Source: Flavobacterium sp. ov086 (GTDB lineage Bacteria; Bacteroidota; Bacteroidia; Flavobacteriales; Flavobacteriaceae). Taken from it: DNA of 64,000 nt. Shown piece after piece: positions 53,732-62,394 of the stretch (positions within the stretch are counted from its first letter, which is position 1; the number at the start of each line of letters is the position of its first letter). Location: NCBI RefSeq assembly GCF_900187965.1, contig NZ_FZNL01000016.1:1-64000 (forward strand), given 5' to 3'. The notes below the pieces were generated by a model. The model saw only the letters and a list, made by a program, of their open reading frames with translations, was not told the origin of the DNA and searched no databases. The translations under genes and the position numbers were made by a program.

Positions 53732-55378
53732 TTATGCCAACATTGTAACTGGGCTTTCGATGTATTGTTTTAATGTTTGTAGGAATTGAGCGCCAGTTGC
53801 ACCGTCAATTGTTCTGTGGTCACAAGCTAATGATAACATCATTGTGTTTCCAACTACAATCTGACCGTTTTTAACTACTGGTTTCTCAACAATTGCACCT
53901 ACAGAAAGGATGGCAGAGTTTGGTTGGTTGATAATTGAATTGAATTCAGTAATACCAAACATTCCAAGGTTAGATACTGTAAAAGTACTTCCTTCCATTT
54001 CTTGTGGTCCAAGTTTTTTGTTTTTAGCTCTTCCTGCAAGATCTCTTACTGAAGCTCCAATTTGAGATAAACTCATAGCATCAGTAAATTTCAATACAGG
54101 TACTACTAATCCGTCTTCAACAGCTACGGCAACACCAATATTAACGTGGTGGTTGATGATGATAGCATCCTCTTTCCATTGAGAGTTAATTTTTGGATGT
54201 TTTTTCAATGCTAAAGCACAAGCTTTAATTACCATATCGTTAAAAGATACTTTTGTATCCGGAACAGTATTGATTGTCGCTCTTGAAGCCATTGCATCAT
54301 CCATGCTTACTTCGATCACTAAGTTATAGTGAGGTGCAGTAAATAATGATTCAGCAAGACGTTTTGCGATAATTTTACGCATTTGAGAGTTTTTGATCTC
54401 TTCGGTGAAAACTTCTCCGGCAGGAACAAATACTTTTGGTGCAGCAGGAGCAGTGTCAGCTTTTGGTGCGGTAGAAGTTGCAGTTGCAGCAGGTGCTGCT
54501 TGTGCAGATGGAGTAAAGTTTTCGATATCGCTTTTTACGATACGTCCGTTTTCTCCAGAACCTTTAACCTGAGTTAATTGGATTCCTTTATCAGAAGCGA
54601 TTTTCTTAGCTAATGGTGAAGCTAAAATTCTTCCTCCGTTTGAAGTTTCAGCTACGGCTTCAGTTGCTTTTTCAATAGCAGGAGCAGCTTTTTCTTCAGT
54701 TGCAGGAGCACTTGCAGTTGCAGTACCTCCGGCAGTATAATTTGTAGAAATTCCAGAAACGTCAGTTCCAGCAGGTCCTATGATAGCTAGTAAACTATCA
54801 ACAGGTGCAGTATTTCCTTCTTGAATTCCAATGTATAATAATGTTCCGGCATTGAAAGACTCAAACTCCATAGTCGCTTTGTCAGTTTCAATTTCTGCTA
54901 AAATATCTCCTTCAGCAACAGTATCACCTACTTTTTTCAACCAGGTTGCTACAGTTCCTTCAGTCATTGTATCACTCAAACGTGGCATAGTTACTACTAT
55001 AACACCTTTTGGTAATTCAGTTGCAGCTTTTGCAGGAGCAGCTGTTTCTGTTTTTGCTTCCGCAGCCGGAGCAGCTTCCGCTTTAGGAGCTTCTGCGGCA
55101 GGAGCAGCACCACCAGCTAAAAGAGCAGAAATATCTTCTCCTTCGTTACCAATGATTGCTAATAATGAATCAACAGGAGCAGTTTCTCCAGCTTGAATTC
55201 CGATATGTAAAAGAGTTCCTTCGTTGAAAGACTCAAATTCCATTGTTGCTTTATCTGTTTCAATTTCAGCAAGGATATCTCCTTCGCTAATTTTGTCGCC
55301 TACTTTTTTTAACCAAGTCGCTACCGTTCCTTCCGTCATAGTATCGCTCAAGCGAGGCATTGTTACTTTTATCGCCAT
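53732..55378 (-). CDS. pdhC: Pyruvate dehydrogenase E2, dihydrolipoamide acetyltransferase
   Basis: A 548-residue core subunit of the pyruvate dehydrogenase complex. It has two near-identical lipoyl domains (about 3-77 and 129-203) with lipoyl Lys in EIETDKATMEF. Ala/Pro/Glu-rich linkers separate them and an E3/E1-binding peripheral subunit-binding domain (about 258-290, ILASPLAKKIASDKG). The catalytic acetyltransferase domain carries the active-site His in SLACDHRTIDGATG. It follows E1-alpha by 6 bp. The E1-beta gene is not in the window. Confidence 0.97.
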   Translation of the reverse strand: MAIKVTMPRLSDTMTEGTVATWLKKVGDKISEGDILAEIETDKATMEFESFNEGTLLHIGIQAGETAPVDSLLAIIGNEGEDISALLAGGAAPAAEAPKAEAAPAAEAKTETAAPAKAATELPKGVIVVTMPRLSDTMTEGTVATWLKKVGDTVAEGDILAEIETDKATMEFESFNAGTLLYIGIQEGNTAPVDSLLAIIGPAGTDVSGISTNYTAGGTATASAPATEEKAAPAIEKATEAVAETSNGGRILASPLAKKIASDKGIQLTQVKGSGENGRIVKSDIENFTPSAQAAPAATATSTAPKADTAPAAPKVFVPAGEVFTEEIKNSQMRKIIAKRLAESLFTAPHYNLVIEVSMDDAMASRATINTVPDTKVSFNDMVIKACALALKKHPKINSQWKEDAIIINHHVNIGVAVAVEDGLVVPVLKFTDAMSLSQIGASVRDLAGRAKNKKLGPQEMEGSTFTVSNLGMFGITEFNSIINQPNSAILSVGAIVEKPVVKNGQIVVGNTMMLSLACDHRTIDGATGAQFLQTLKQYIESPVTMLA

Positions 55379-55384
55379 GATATA

Positions 55385-56383
55385 TTATAGTTTATGAGGT
55401 GTGAATGGATAGTCTTCTTGTGCGTATACTACATCGTATAATTGTTGTAATTCAGGATATGGAGATTCTTCAGCGAATTTCACACATTCTTCAACCAAGT
55501 CTTTAACTCTTTGGTCAATTGCTTCAATTTCTTCTTCTGTAGCGTATTTTTGATCCATAATTACATCTAAAACCTGAGTAATAGGGTCAATTTTTTTGTA
55601 TTCTTCAACCTCTTCTTTAGAACGGTATAATTGTGCATCAGACATTGAGTGTCCTCTGTAACGGTACGTTTTCATTTCAAGGAAAGTTGGTCCGTCACCA
55701 CGACGAGCTCTGTCAATAGCTTCTGTCATTGCTTCAGCAACTTTTACAGGATTCATTCCGTCAACTGGGCCGCAAGGCATTTCGTATCCTAAACCAAGTT
55801 TCCAGATATCAGTGTGGTTTGCAGTTCTTTCTACAGAAGTTCCCATTGCATAACCGTTGTTTTCAACGATAAATACAACTGGAAGTTTCCATAACATTGC
55901 CATGTTGAAAGCTTCGTGTAATGAACCTTGTCTTGCAGCTCCATCACCAAAATAAGTCATAGTAACTCCGCCAGTTTCAAAATATTTATCAGCAAAAGCT
56001 AAACCAGCTCCTACCGGAATTTGTCCACCTACGATTCCGTGACCTCCGTAAAAACGGTGTTCTTTAGAGAAAATGTGCATAGAACCTCCCATACCTTTAG
56101 AAGTTCCAGTTGCTTTTCCTAAAAGTTCAGCCATTACACGTCTAGGATCAACTCCCATACCAATTGGCTGTACGTGGTTTCTGTAAGCAGTAATCATTTT
56201 GTCTTTGGTCAGGTCCATAGCGTGCAAAGCGCCCGCTAGTACAGCTTCCTGACCATTATATAAGTGTAGAAAACCTCTAACTTTTTGTTGAATGTATAAT
56301 GCTGCAAGTTTGTCTTCAAACTTTCTCCAAAGTAGCATGTCTTCGTACCACTTTAAATATACTTCTTTTGTAACTTCTTTCAT
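55385..56383 (-). CDS. pdhA: Pyruvate dehydrogenase E1 component alpha subunit
   Basis: A 332-residue thiamine-diphosphate subunit with the ThDP motif GDGAARQGSLHEAFNMA continuing to VENNGYAMGT. The phosphorylation-loop-like region is YRYRGHSMSDAQLYR. With E1-beta (elsewhere) it decarboxylates pyruvate and acetylates lipoyl-E2. It is directly upstream of E2. A possible -7 box (TATTTTTG, minus strand, 56484-56491) gives a leader of about 95 nt. Confidence 0.96.
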   Translation of the reverse strand: MKEVTKEVYLKWYEDMLLWRKFEDKLAALYIQQKVRGFLHLYNGQEAVLAGALHAMDLTKDKMITAYRNHVQPIGMGVDPRRVMAELLGKATGTSKGMGGSMHIFSKEHRFYGGHGIVGGQIPVGAGLAFADKYFETGGVTMTYFGDGAARQGSLHEAFNMAMLWKLPVVFIVENNGYAMGTSVERTANHTDIWKLGLGYEMPCGPVDGMNPVKVAEAMTEAIDRARRGDGPTFLEMKTYRYRGHSMSDAQLYRSKEEVEEYKKIDPITQVLDVIMDQKYATEEEIEAIDQRVKDLVEECVKFAEESPYPELQQLYDVVYAQEDYPFTPHKL

Positions 56384-56483
56384 CTGAATTCTTTCTTTTG
56401 CTAAAGTTTGTTTGTGTTATCAATTGTTGCCTATAACGCAAAATAGTTTCCTCCCACAAATTTGCGCCCGAAAGGTCGGGATG

Positions 56484-56491
56484 CAAAAATA
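56484..56491 (-). promoter_or_regulatory. -7 box of pdhA
   Basis: Minus-strand TATTTTTG fits the consensus; -33 not clear. Confidence 0.35.
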
Positions 56492-56541
56492 AGACATTCC
56501 TATTAAGAAGTAAAATTTAAAAGCTACTTTTTGGCTTTTTT

Positions 56542-57024
56542 TTACAAGAACTTTTTATCAAACATAAAAGGAAGTAAATTTTTTAGGGATGCTGATTGGT
56601 AAACTTCTCCAATTTCTCCCATAAAAAAGATTTCAATAGGGGTATCTTGTTTTATTTCGTATTCTGCAATTGATTGACGACAAGAGCCACACGGCGGAAT
56701 TGGCGCTTTAGTTTGATTTGTATCTGAAGCTGCCGTGATAGCCATTTTTAAAATTTTTGCTTCCGGATAAATACTTCCGGCGTGAAAAATAGCAACACGT
56801 TCTGCACATAATCCTGATGGATAAGCTGCGTTTTCCTGATTTGATCCCAGAACTATTTTTCCGTTATCGAGTAATAAAGCGGCGCCAACTCTAAATTGTG
56901 AGTAGGGTGCGTAAGCTTTTTTACGGATTTCGATAGCTTCGGTCATTAGGTCTTGTGTGTCTTTTGATAGTTCATTTATGCTGTCAAAAACTTTAAATGA
57001 TGATGTAACGCTTATTTCTTTCAT
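56542..57024 (-). CDS. cdd: Cytidine deaminase
   Basis: Zinc enzyme of 160 residues that deaminates cytidine and deoxycytidine. The zinc ligands and proton shuttle are seen in CAE (73-75, LCAERVAIFH) and PCGSC (111-115, PPCGSCRQSIAEY). The size suits the homotetrameric class. Gene lies after the porV terminator and before pdhA. Confidence 0.95.
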   Translation of the reverse strand: MKEISVTSSFKVFDSINELSKDTQDLMTEAIEIRKKAYAPYSQFRVGAALLLDNGKIVLGSNQENAAYPSGLCAERVAIFHAGSIYPEAKILKMAITAASDTNQTKAPIPPCGSCRQSIAEYEIKQDTPIEIFFMGEIGEVYQSASLKNLLPFMFDKKFL

Positions 57025-57043
57025 TTCTTTTTATGGGAAAAAA

Positions 57044-57077
57044 AATCCAAATTTCTAAATAGATAGAAATTTGGATT
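57044..57077 (-). terminator. Terminator of porU-porV
   Basis: Perfect 13-bp stem AATCCAAATTTCT / AGAAATTTGGATT with an 8-nt loop, then a run of T on the minus strand. Confidence 0.8.
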
Positions 57078-57103
57078 GTTATTATTTTTTTAATTTTTAG
57101 GAT

Positions 57104-58312
57104 CTAGTAAACTTCATATTTGTCGCCAAAGTTAAACGTTAAAGAAAAACGAAGTGTATTTTCTAACGGATTTTTAACTTTTGATGCTGAAAATAAATAA
57201 GAGACGTCAACTTTTACAACATTGTATTTGAAACCTGCTCCTAGAGAGAAGAATCTTTTTGCTCCTTTTTCAGGGCTTTCATGATAATATCCTAAACGCA
57301 TTGCAAAAGCATCCTGATAGGTATATTCTCCGGCAACACTATAGGTGATTTCTTTTAATTCTTCGCTAAAACCACCCGGAGCATCTCCAAATGATTTGAA
57401 AATTCCCGAAACCCAACCAATGTCGTTGTAGTTTTTGTAGTTTATTGAATTTGCCTGTTGTTGAGAAATGTCTCCCGGATCTGTAAAGTCTCCATCTCCA
57501 TTTGCGTCATATGGAGTTCCTGGTCCCGGAGGAGTTGGTACAAGAAGTTTGGTGAATTCCACACTAAGTGCAAATTTGTTATAATCATCAAAAATAAAAT
57601 CAAAACCTCCTCCAACTCTTAAGTTAGCCGGTAAAAAGTTTGTGCTTAGATCGTCATTATCGTAGCTTATTTTCTGACCTAAATTTTGCATGTTGAAACC
57701 CGCTCTCCATCTTCCGTTAAAGTCAGAGTAAGCAATTTCTTCAGATTGATAAAATCCGGCGATATCTACTGCAAAAGTACTTGCAGATGATGCGTCAACT
57801 TCTTCAGATGCGATTTTTAGATTTGAATTAATGAAACGTGCTGCAACTGCCATAGAGAATGTTTCACTCAGTTTTAAGGAGTAAGATCCGTCTAAGGCAA
57901 ACTCATTTGGTGATACAGTTCTTGTTGGCTCGCTTGGATCTCCGGTTGTTCTTAGTTCGATATCTCCAAAACCAAAATAACGAAAAGTTCCTGCAAAGGC
58001 ACTTCGCTCATTGATTTTGTTGTAGTACGTTACCTGACCAAGAGAAATATCATTGGCAAGATCTGTTAAATAAGGAGTGTAGCTAAGTGAAAATCCCTGC
58101 TTGTCGACTGCAAAAGCATACTTTGCAGGATTCCATTGTTGAGAGAAAACGTCAGAAGAAGTGGCTACTCCCTGATCTGCTAAACCTGCTGCTCTGGCAT
58201 CTGCTGCAACTAATAAAAATGGGACTCCTGTAGTGATGGGTCTAACAAGTTCCTGGGCTTTAGCGTATGAAATAATTAAAAAACAAGTTAATAAAAGTGA
58301 TATTTTTTTCAT
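57104..58312 (-). CDS. porV: PorV, T9SS outer-membrane shuttle protein
   Basis: A 402-residue outer-membrane beta-barrel with a signal peptide (1-19). It has the conserved N-terminal GVPFLLVAADARAAGLADQG and NPAKYAF, hallmark of PorV/LptO. PorV captures secreted substrates of the type IX system and presents them to the sortase PorU. It lies 38 bp after porU in the same operon, the same order as in F. johnsoniae. Confidence 0.95.
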   Translation of the reverse strand: MKKISLLLTCFLIISYAKAQELVRPITTGVPFLLVAADARAAGLADQGVATSSDVFSQQWNPAKYAFAVDKQGFSLSYTPYLTDLANDISLGQVTYYNKINERSAFAGTFRYFGFGDIELRTTGDPSEPTRTVSPNEFALDGSYSLKLSETFSMAVAARFINSNLKIASEEVDASSASTFAVDIAGFYQSEEIAYSDFNGRWRAGFNMQNLGQKISYDNDDLSTNFLPANLRVGGGFDFIFDDYNKFALSVEFTKLLVPTPPGPGTPYDANGDGDFTDPGDISQQQANSINYKNYNDIGWVSGIFKSFGDAPGGFSEELKEITYSVAGEYTYQDAFAMRLGYYHESPEKGAKRFFSLGAGFKYNVVKVDVSYLFSASKVKNPLENTLRFSLTFNFGDKYEVY

Positions 58313-58350
58313 TTGGGATTAATGTAGTTTTATTGCAAATATATATATTA

Positions 58351-61300
58351 TTATAGAATGACAAGCTTTTCGTATTTTTCTGCTTTTTTATTTGTTAAAT
58401 TAGATTTAACTGTAAGTTTATAGATATAAACTCCTTTTCCTATTCGATCTCCAAAATCATCTCTTCCGTCCCATGTTATTTCTCTTGACAAGAAGCCTTC
58501 TGTTGTGACTATTTGGTTTTTTGTCCACACTACTTTTCCTGTAATAGTCATCACCTGAACCTGTACTTCCAGAGGCTCGTAGGGTCTGTTATGGGAAAAC
58601 CAAAACTGGGTATAAGTCGAAAAAGGATTTGGGTAATTAAGAACGTGTGTTAAGGTTAAAGAATCGTCTCCAACTACTGTGAATTGTATTTCACTTGTCA
58701 CCGGATTATTATAAACATCCCATGCGGTAAAGCTTATGGTGTGTAATCCCGGAGCTAAATTTCTTAACGGAAAACGTAAATTTCCATTAGTATAATCGTC
58801 TAATTTTGTTTGATAGTAATCATTCAAAATATACGGATTGCTTACATCTCCATCTAAAATTGCGACAATATCATGTCCAATTCCGCTTGCTGTATTTATT
58901 CCGTTCTCATCTTCAAGAAACGCCAATAAAAAAGGCGATTCGTTTGTGATTCCACCTGGTACAAAAGTTTCATCGTTCATATATAACTTAACTTTTGGAC
59001 TAATATTGTCCTGAGGTGCATTTTCATTTATTCCTCCTATTTTAATAATGCTGTTGTAGCCTGATTGATTTTCTAATGTTCCATTTTTCTTCGAATAAAA
59101 GCTAATGCGTCCATTGTCTACCGGAATTCGAATGTCTCGTGGTACAACAAAGCTAAATTCGAACTGACCATTTGTTACAGATGCATTTCCTCTGAATATA
59201 GTTTCTCCAAGGGTTTTAAATGACATTGCAGGGCTATATCCATCATTATTTAAGGTGGAATTTGTGAGTAGTTTATCGAAAATCGCAGTTGCTAATTCGC
59301 CGTTATAATTACTTAAAAGCACATTGTTTTCATCTGTAATTTCTCCTGTGATTTTGATTTTTGCCAAAGATTTAAAGTCGGGAATTGTCTGAGAAATCAC
59401 AACATCATTTACTTTTGTTAAATTTATTTTCGGTTTTGCGATTGCCAGCATTAAAGCCGGATCTCCAATATAAAAAATAACGTTGCTTGCTGAACTTGGG
59501 CTTTCGTTTTTGGAGTTTCTAAGTACTTCTGAAATGGCAGCGTATTGATTTGAGCCGTAAGAAAATAAGTTTTTATTCAGAATATCGTTAAAGTTTTCTG
59601 CAGTAGGTTGTCCGATTTCGCGAATTGTTGTTAGTAAAGAAATTGCTCCGCCTTTAGGATTCCAATAGACATATTCTCCTGCAGTTGGTCTTGTAGGGTC
59701 GTCGAATCTTGAAAATTCACAGGTAATGGTAATGAATAATGGGTATTTGTATTGATTGCTTAAATTTTGTCCGTCTGATTTTTCCCAAATTCTTTCGCTT
59801 GCCAAACCGTCTTCTCCACCATGTCCTAAATAATTAAAAACTAAGGCGCCTTTTTCAAAGGCATTAAAAAAATCTGATCTTGCTTTCGGATATCTCGAAC
59901 CTCCGGCGGATGCTTCTTGTGTATAGGAATCTAAAAGAATTTTACTAACATTAAAAAACGGCTTTTCAGTTGCAATGCGATCTGCTAATGTGTTTTGACG
60001 CGCTTGTAATGAGGAGTCTGAATTCTGGTCAGAATCATCGCTTAGCAAAACAAGGTTATTTCTCCAATTTCCGTAGGACTTTCCATCATGATATTCTATA
60101 ACTTTATTGATCATTTCTGACGCCTGTGCATTGTCAGAAACCAACATTCTTCCAACTGCAATGTCAATTCCTCCAAAAGAAGAATTATCATTTCCTTCGT
60201 CGGGATCCATGCGTGCATAAAAATCATCTGAGGCAAAAGATTCTTCCCCAACAGTGTTACTGCATAAAGCATGATATATAGGTACAATATTATTGTTGTT
60301 TAGAGTTCTGCTTTTATAATCGAAGGAAGCATCTCCGAATAAATTTAAAAATTTTACCTTTTTTTCGGTTGATGAGGCATTTTCATAAATGTATCTAATG
60401 CAATTTCTAATGGCTGCAATATCTTGTTTCCCTGATGAAAATTCCTGATAGATGTTTTCTAATGCAATTACTTTTACGTTTAAATTAGAATAAGTCCGGT
60501 GAAAACTGGCTAGTTTTTCTGCTTGAGAAACTAAAAATTTTGGAGTGATAATTACATAATCGATATCCTGAAAATTATTCTGGGTATTTTTAAATAAGGT
60601 TCCTTTTAGGTTTTGATTGGCGATTTTTGACTGACTTTCTTTTAAAGGAGTAAAATAATCGGCAGCGTCAATGGCAATGTATTTTCTAATTTCTCCCAAA
60701 TTTGCTTTGAAGCTAAAAGAGGTCTGATTTGGGTTTTCAATTTTTAATACATTATATAGGTCTGTAATGTCCCAAATTTGAGAAATGCCCTGAGCGTTTC
60801 CAATAGTGTAATTTACAACTCCCGGAGTAGAACCGGCTAAATCATACTGAAATTTAAATTGTTTTCCAGTGCCTATTAGTTTTCTTTTGGTTATTAAATT
60901 AATATAGTCCAGATATCCTTTAGATCCGGGAACGCCATTATTGTTATAAACAAGTTTGATTTTTATATTATCGGTTCCGGTAAATGTATTTTTAAACGGA
61001 GAAAGTAAAGTGTCGTATTTTGTAGCAGAACTGGCAGTTAAAGCTTTAAAGTTTAGTGTGCCAATATTTTGTCCATTGGCAGAAACGGCAAATGAAGTAG
61101 GAGTGTAGGCGGCTGCGGCTGCATTGAGCTGTATTTTTACAGGAACGGAGGTTTCAAGATTTTGGAAGTTGAATTCGAATTCCTGTTCCTGATTAATATC
61201 GAATGATTCTCCAAGCCAGCGGCGTCCCAGATGTACAATATTTGTTTGGTCGATTTCGTGGTATTGATAGTCATCAAACGTGTTCAGTTCAAGAGTGCTG

Positions 61301-62187
61301 CCTGCTGTTGGTTGGTTTAGTGGTGAAATTCTTTTTCCGTCACCTCCGGTAGCTGTTATATAATAGTACGATTTTGTGTCGTATAGATTCAGATTGGTTT
61401 GGCTTTCTGAGCTCCAGTTGTTAACTCCTTCAGCATAAAAAAGAATATAATCTTCATTGTTGAATGTTCCGTCGCTTTCTCCTGGTATCTGGATGGCATT
61501 TTCGATCAAGTCGTCCGGATAATAAACGTTATTGGCTAGTGGAAGCATTCTTCCTCCATTTCCATAAATTTTAATTCTTCTTGGGTCTACTTTACTTGGG
61601 TCAAATCCTAAACTTTGTAAAAAAGACTTTGAGATTCTGTAAACGCCTGATTTTTCTACGTAGAAACGATACCAATCTCCACTTGTTAAAACCGAATTGT
61701 AGATTGAAGCGGATTTTCGAAAAGAGGATGTATTGGTTCTTTTTGATGCTATATTACCGGAAGAGTAAGTGAATGATTTGATTCGTTTATAACTGTTTCC
61801 TTCCTTTATAATAGGAGAAAGAGAAAGGAAAGCTTGTGTTTTGTCTCTTGAAATAGTTGTTTTTAAGGTTTCATTTGGCTTTTCAGGGATGTTTTCTTTT
61901 GATAAATCTCCTAAGTCTGCGATTGAGATTGATTCGTAGATAACATTTGAGATTTGTACTGAATTGGCGGCTGAAGCACCTGTTTCGTTCAGGTTAAGTA
62001 ATAATGTTATGTTTTTTTTTGTAGTGTTATAACGAAAACTGTTTCCTGAAAAGTACGGAATTGTTGTTTTTGATTCACCGAAACTTATCTCTTTTTTATT
62101 TTTCCAATCTAGTGTTAAGCTGCCATTTATCTGGGAAAATGAGATAAATGGAATTAAAAAAAGGTATAAGATTAAGGCTTGTTTCAT
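58351..62187 (-). CDS. porU: PorU, T9SS sortase (peptidase C25 family)
   Basis: A 1278-residue exported cysteine protease that removes C-terminal signals of T9SS cargo and attaches the product to the cell surface. It has a signal peptide (1-18) and a gingipain-like catalytic domain with His789 (LGHGGEDGLAS) and Cys823 (ITCEFSRFDDP), 34 residues apart as in gingipains. The C-terminal half is beta-rich with a FlgD-like segment (NYPNPFSTYTQFWFSH) and ends KLVIL. Operon with porV. Divergent from gldJ. Confidence 0.95.
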   Translation of the reverse strand: MKQALILYLFLIPFISFSQINGSLTLDWKNKKEISFGESKTTIPYFSGNSFRYNTTKKNITLLLNLNETGASAANSVQISNVIYESISIADLGDLSKENIPEKPNETLKTTISRDKTQAFLSLSPIIKEGNSYKRIKSFTYSSGNIASKRTNTSSFRKSASIYNSVLTSGDWYRFYVEKSGVYRISKSFLQSLGFDPSKVDPRRIKIYGNGGRMLPLANNVYYPDDLIENAIQIPGESDGTFNNEDYILFYAEGVNNWSSESQTNLNLYDTKSYYYITATGGDGKRISPLNQPTAGSTLELNTFDDYQYHEIDQTNIVHLGRRWLGESFDINQEQEFEFNFQNLETSVPVKIQLNAAAAAYTPTSFAVSANGQNIGTLNFKALTASSATKYDTLLSPFKNTFTGTDNIKIKLVYNNNGVPGSKGYLDYINLITKRKLIGTGKQFKFQYDLAGSTPGVVNYTIGNAQGISQIWDITDLYNVLKIENPNQTSFSFKANLGEIRKYIAIDAADYFTPLKESQSKIANQNLKGTLFKNTQNNFQDIDYVIITPKFLVSQAEKLASFHRTYSNLNVKVIALENIYQEFSSGKQDIAAIRNCIRYIYENASSTEKKVKFLNLFGDASFDYKSRTLNNNNIVPIYHALCSNTVGEESFASDDFYARMDPDEGNDNSSFGGIDIAVGRMLVSDNAQASEMINKVIEYHDGKSYGNWRNNLVLLSDDSDQNSDSSLQARQNTLADRIATEKPFFNVSKILLDSYTQEASAGGSRYPKARSDFFNAFEKGALVFNYLGHGGEDGLASERIWEKSDGQNLSNQYKYPLFITITCEFSRFDDPTRPTAGEYVYWNPKGGAISLLTTIREIGQPTAENFNDILNKNLFSYGSNQYAAISEVLRNSKNESPSSASNVIFYIGDPALMLAIAKPKINLTKVNDVVISQTIPDFKSLAKIKITGEITDENNVLLSNYNGELATAIFDKLLTNSTLNNDGYSPAMSFKTLGETIFRGNASVTNGQFEFSFVVPRDIRIPVDNGRISFYSKKNGTLENQSGYNSIIKIGGINENAPQDNISPKVKLYMNDETFVPGGITNESPFLLAFLEDENGINTASGIGHDIVAILDGDVSNPYILNDYYQTKLDDYTNGNLRFPLRNLAPGLHTISFTAWDVYNNPVTSEIQFTVVGDDSLTLTHVLNYPNPFSTYTQFWFSHNRPYEPLEVQVQVMTITGKVVWTKNQIVTTEGFLSREITWDGRDDFGDRIGKGVYIYKLTVKSNLTNKKAEKYEKLVIL

Positions 62188-62270
62188 CAGTTGGAAAGAC
62201 GGGATTAATTTAAAAATATTTTAGTAAGTAAAAATATAGTATTTCATGTTATAGTAAATAATAAAAAGTA

Positions 62271-62278
62271 TATTTTTG
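62271..62278 (+). promoter_or_regulatory. -7 box of gldJ
   Basis: TATTTTTG fits the consensus; would give gldJ a leader of about 110 nt. A second weaker TATATTG occurs closer to the gene. Confidence 0.35.
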
Positions 62279-62394
62279 CGTTCGTAACTATAGGTTATTT
62301 TCTGGTAAAAAACAGCTAAATAAAATTATTAGAACAGATGTTGCTAATTAAATGTTAATTATTATATTGCAGCACCTAAATTTATCACCTAAGA

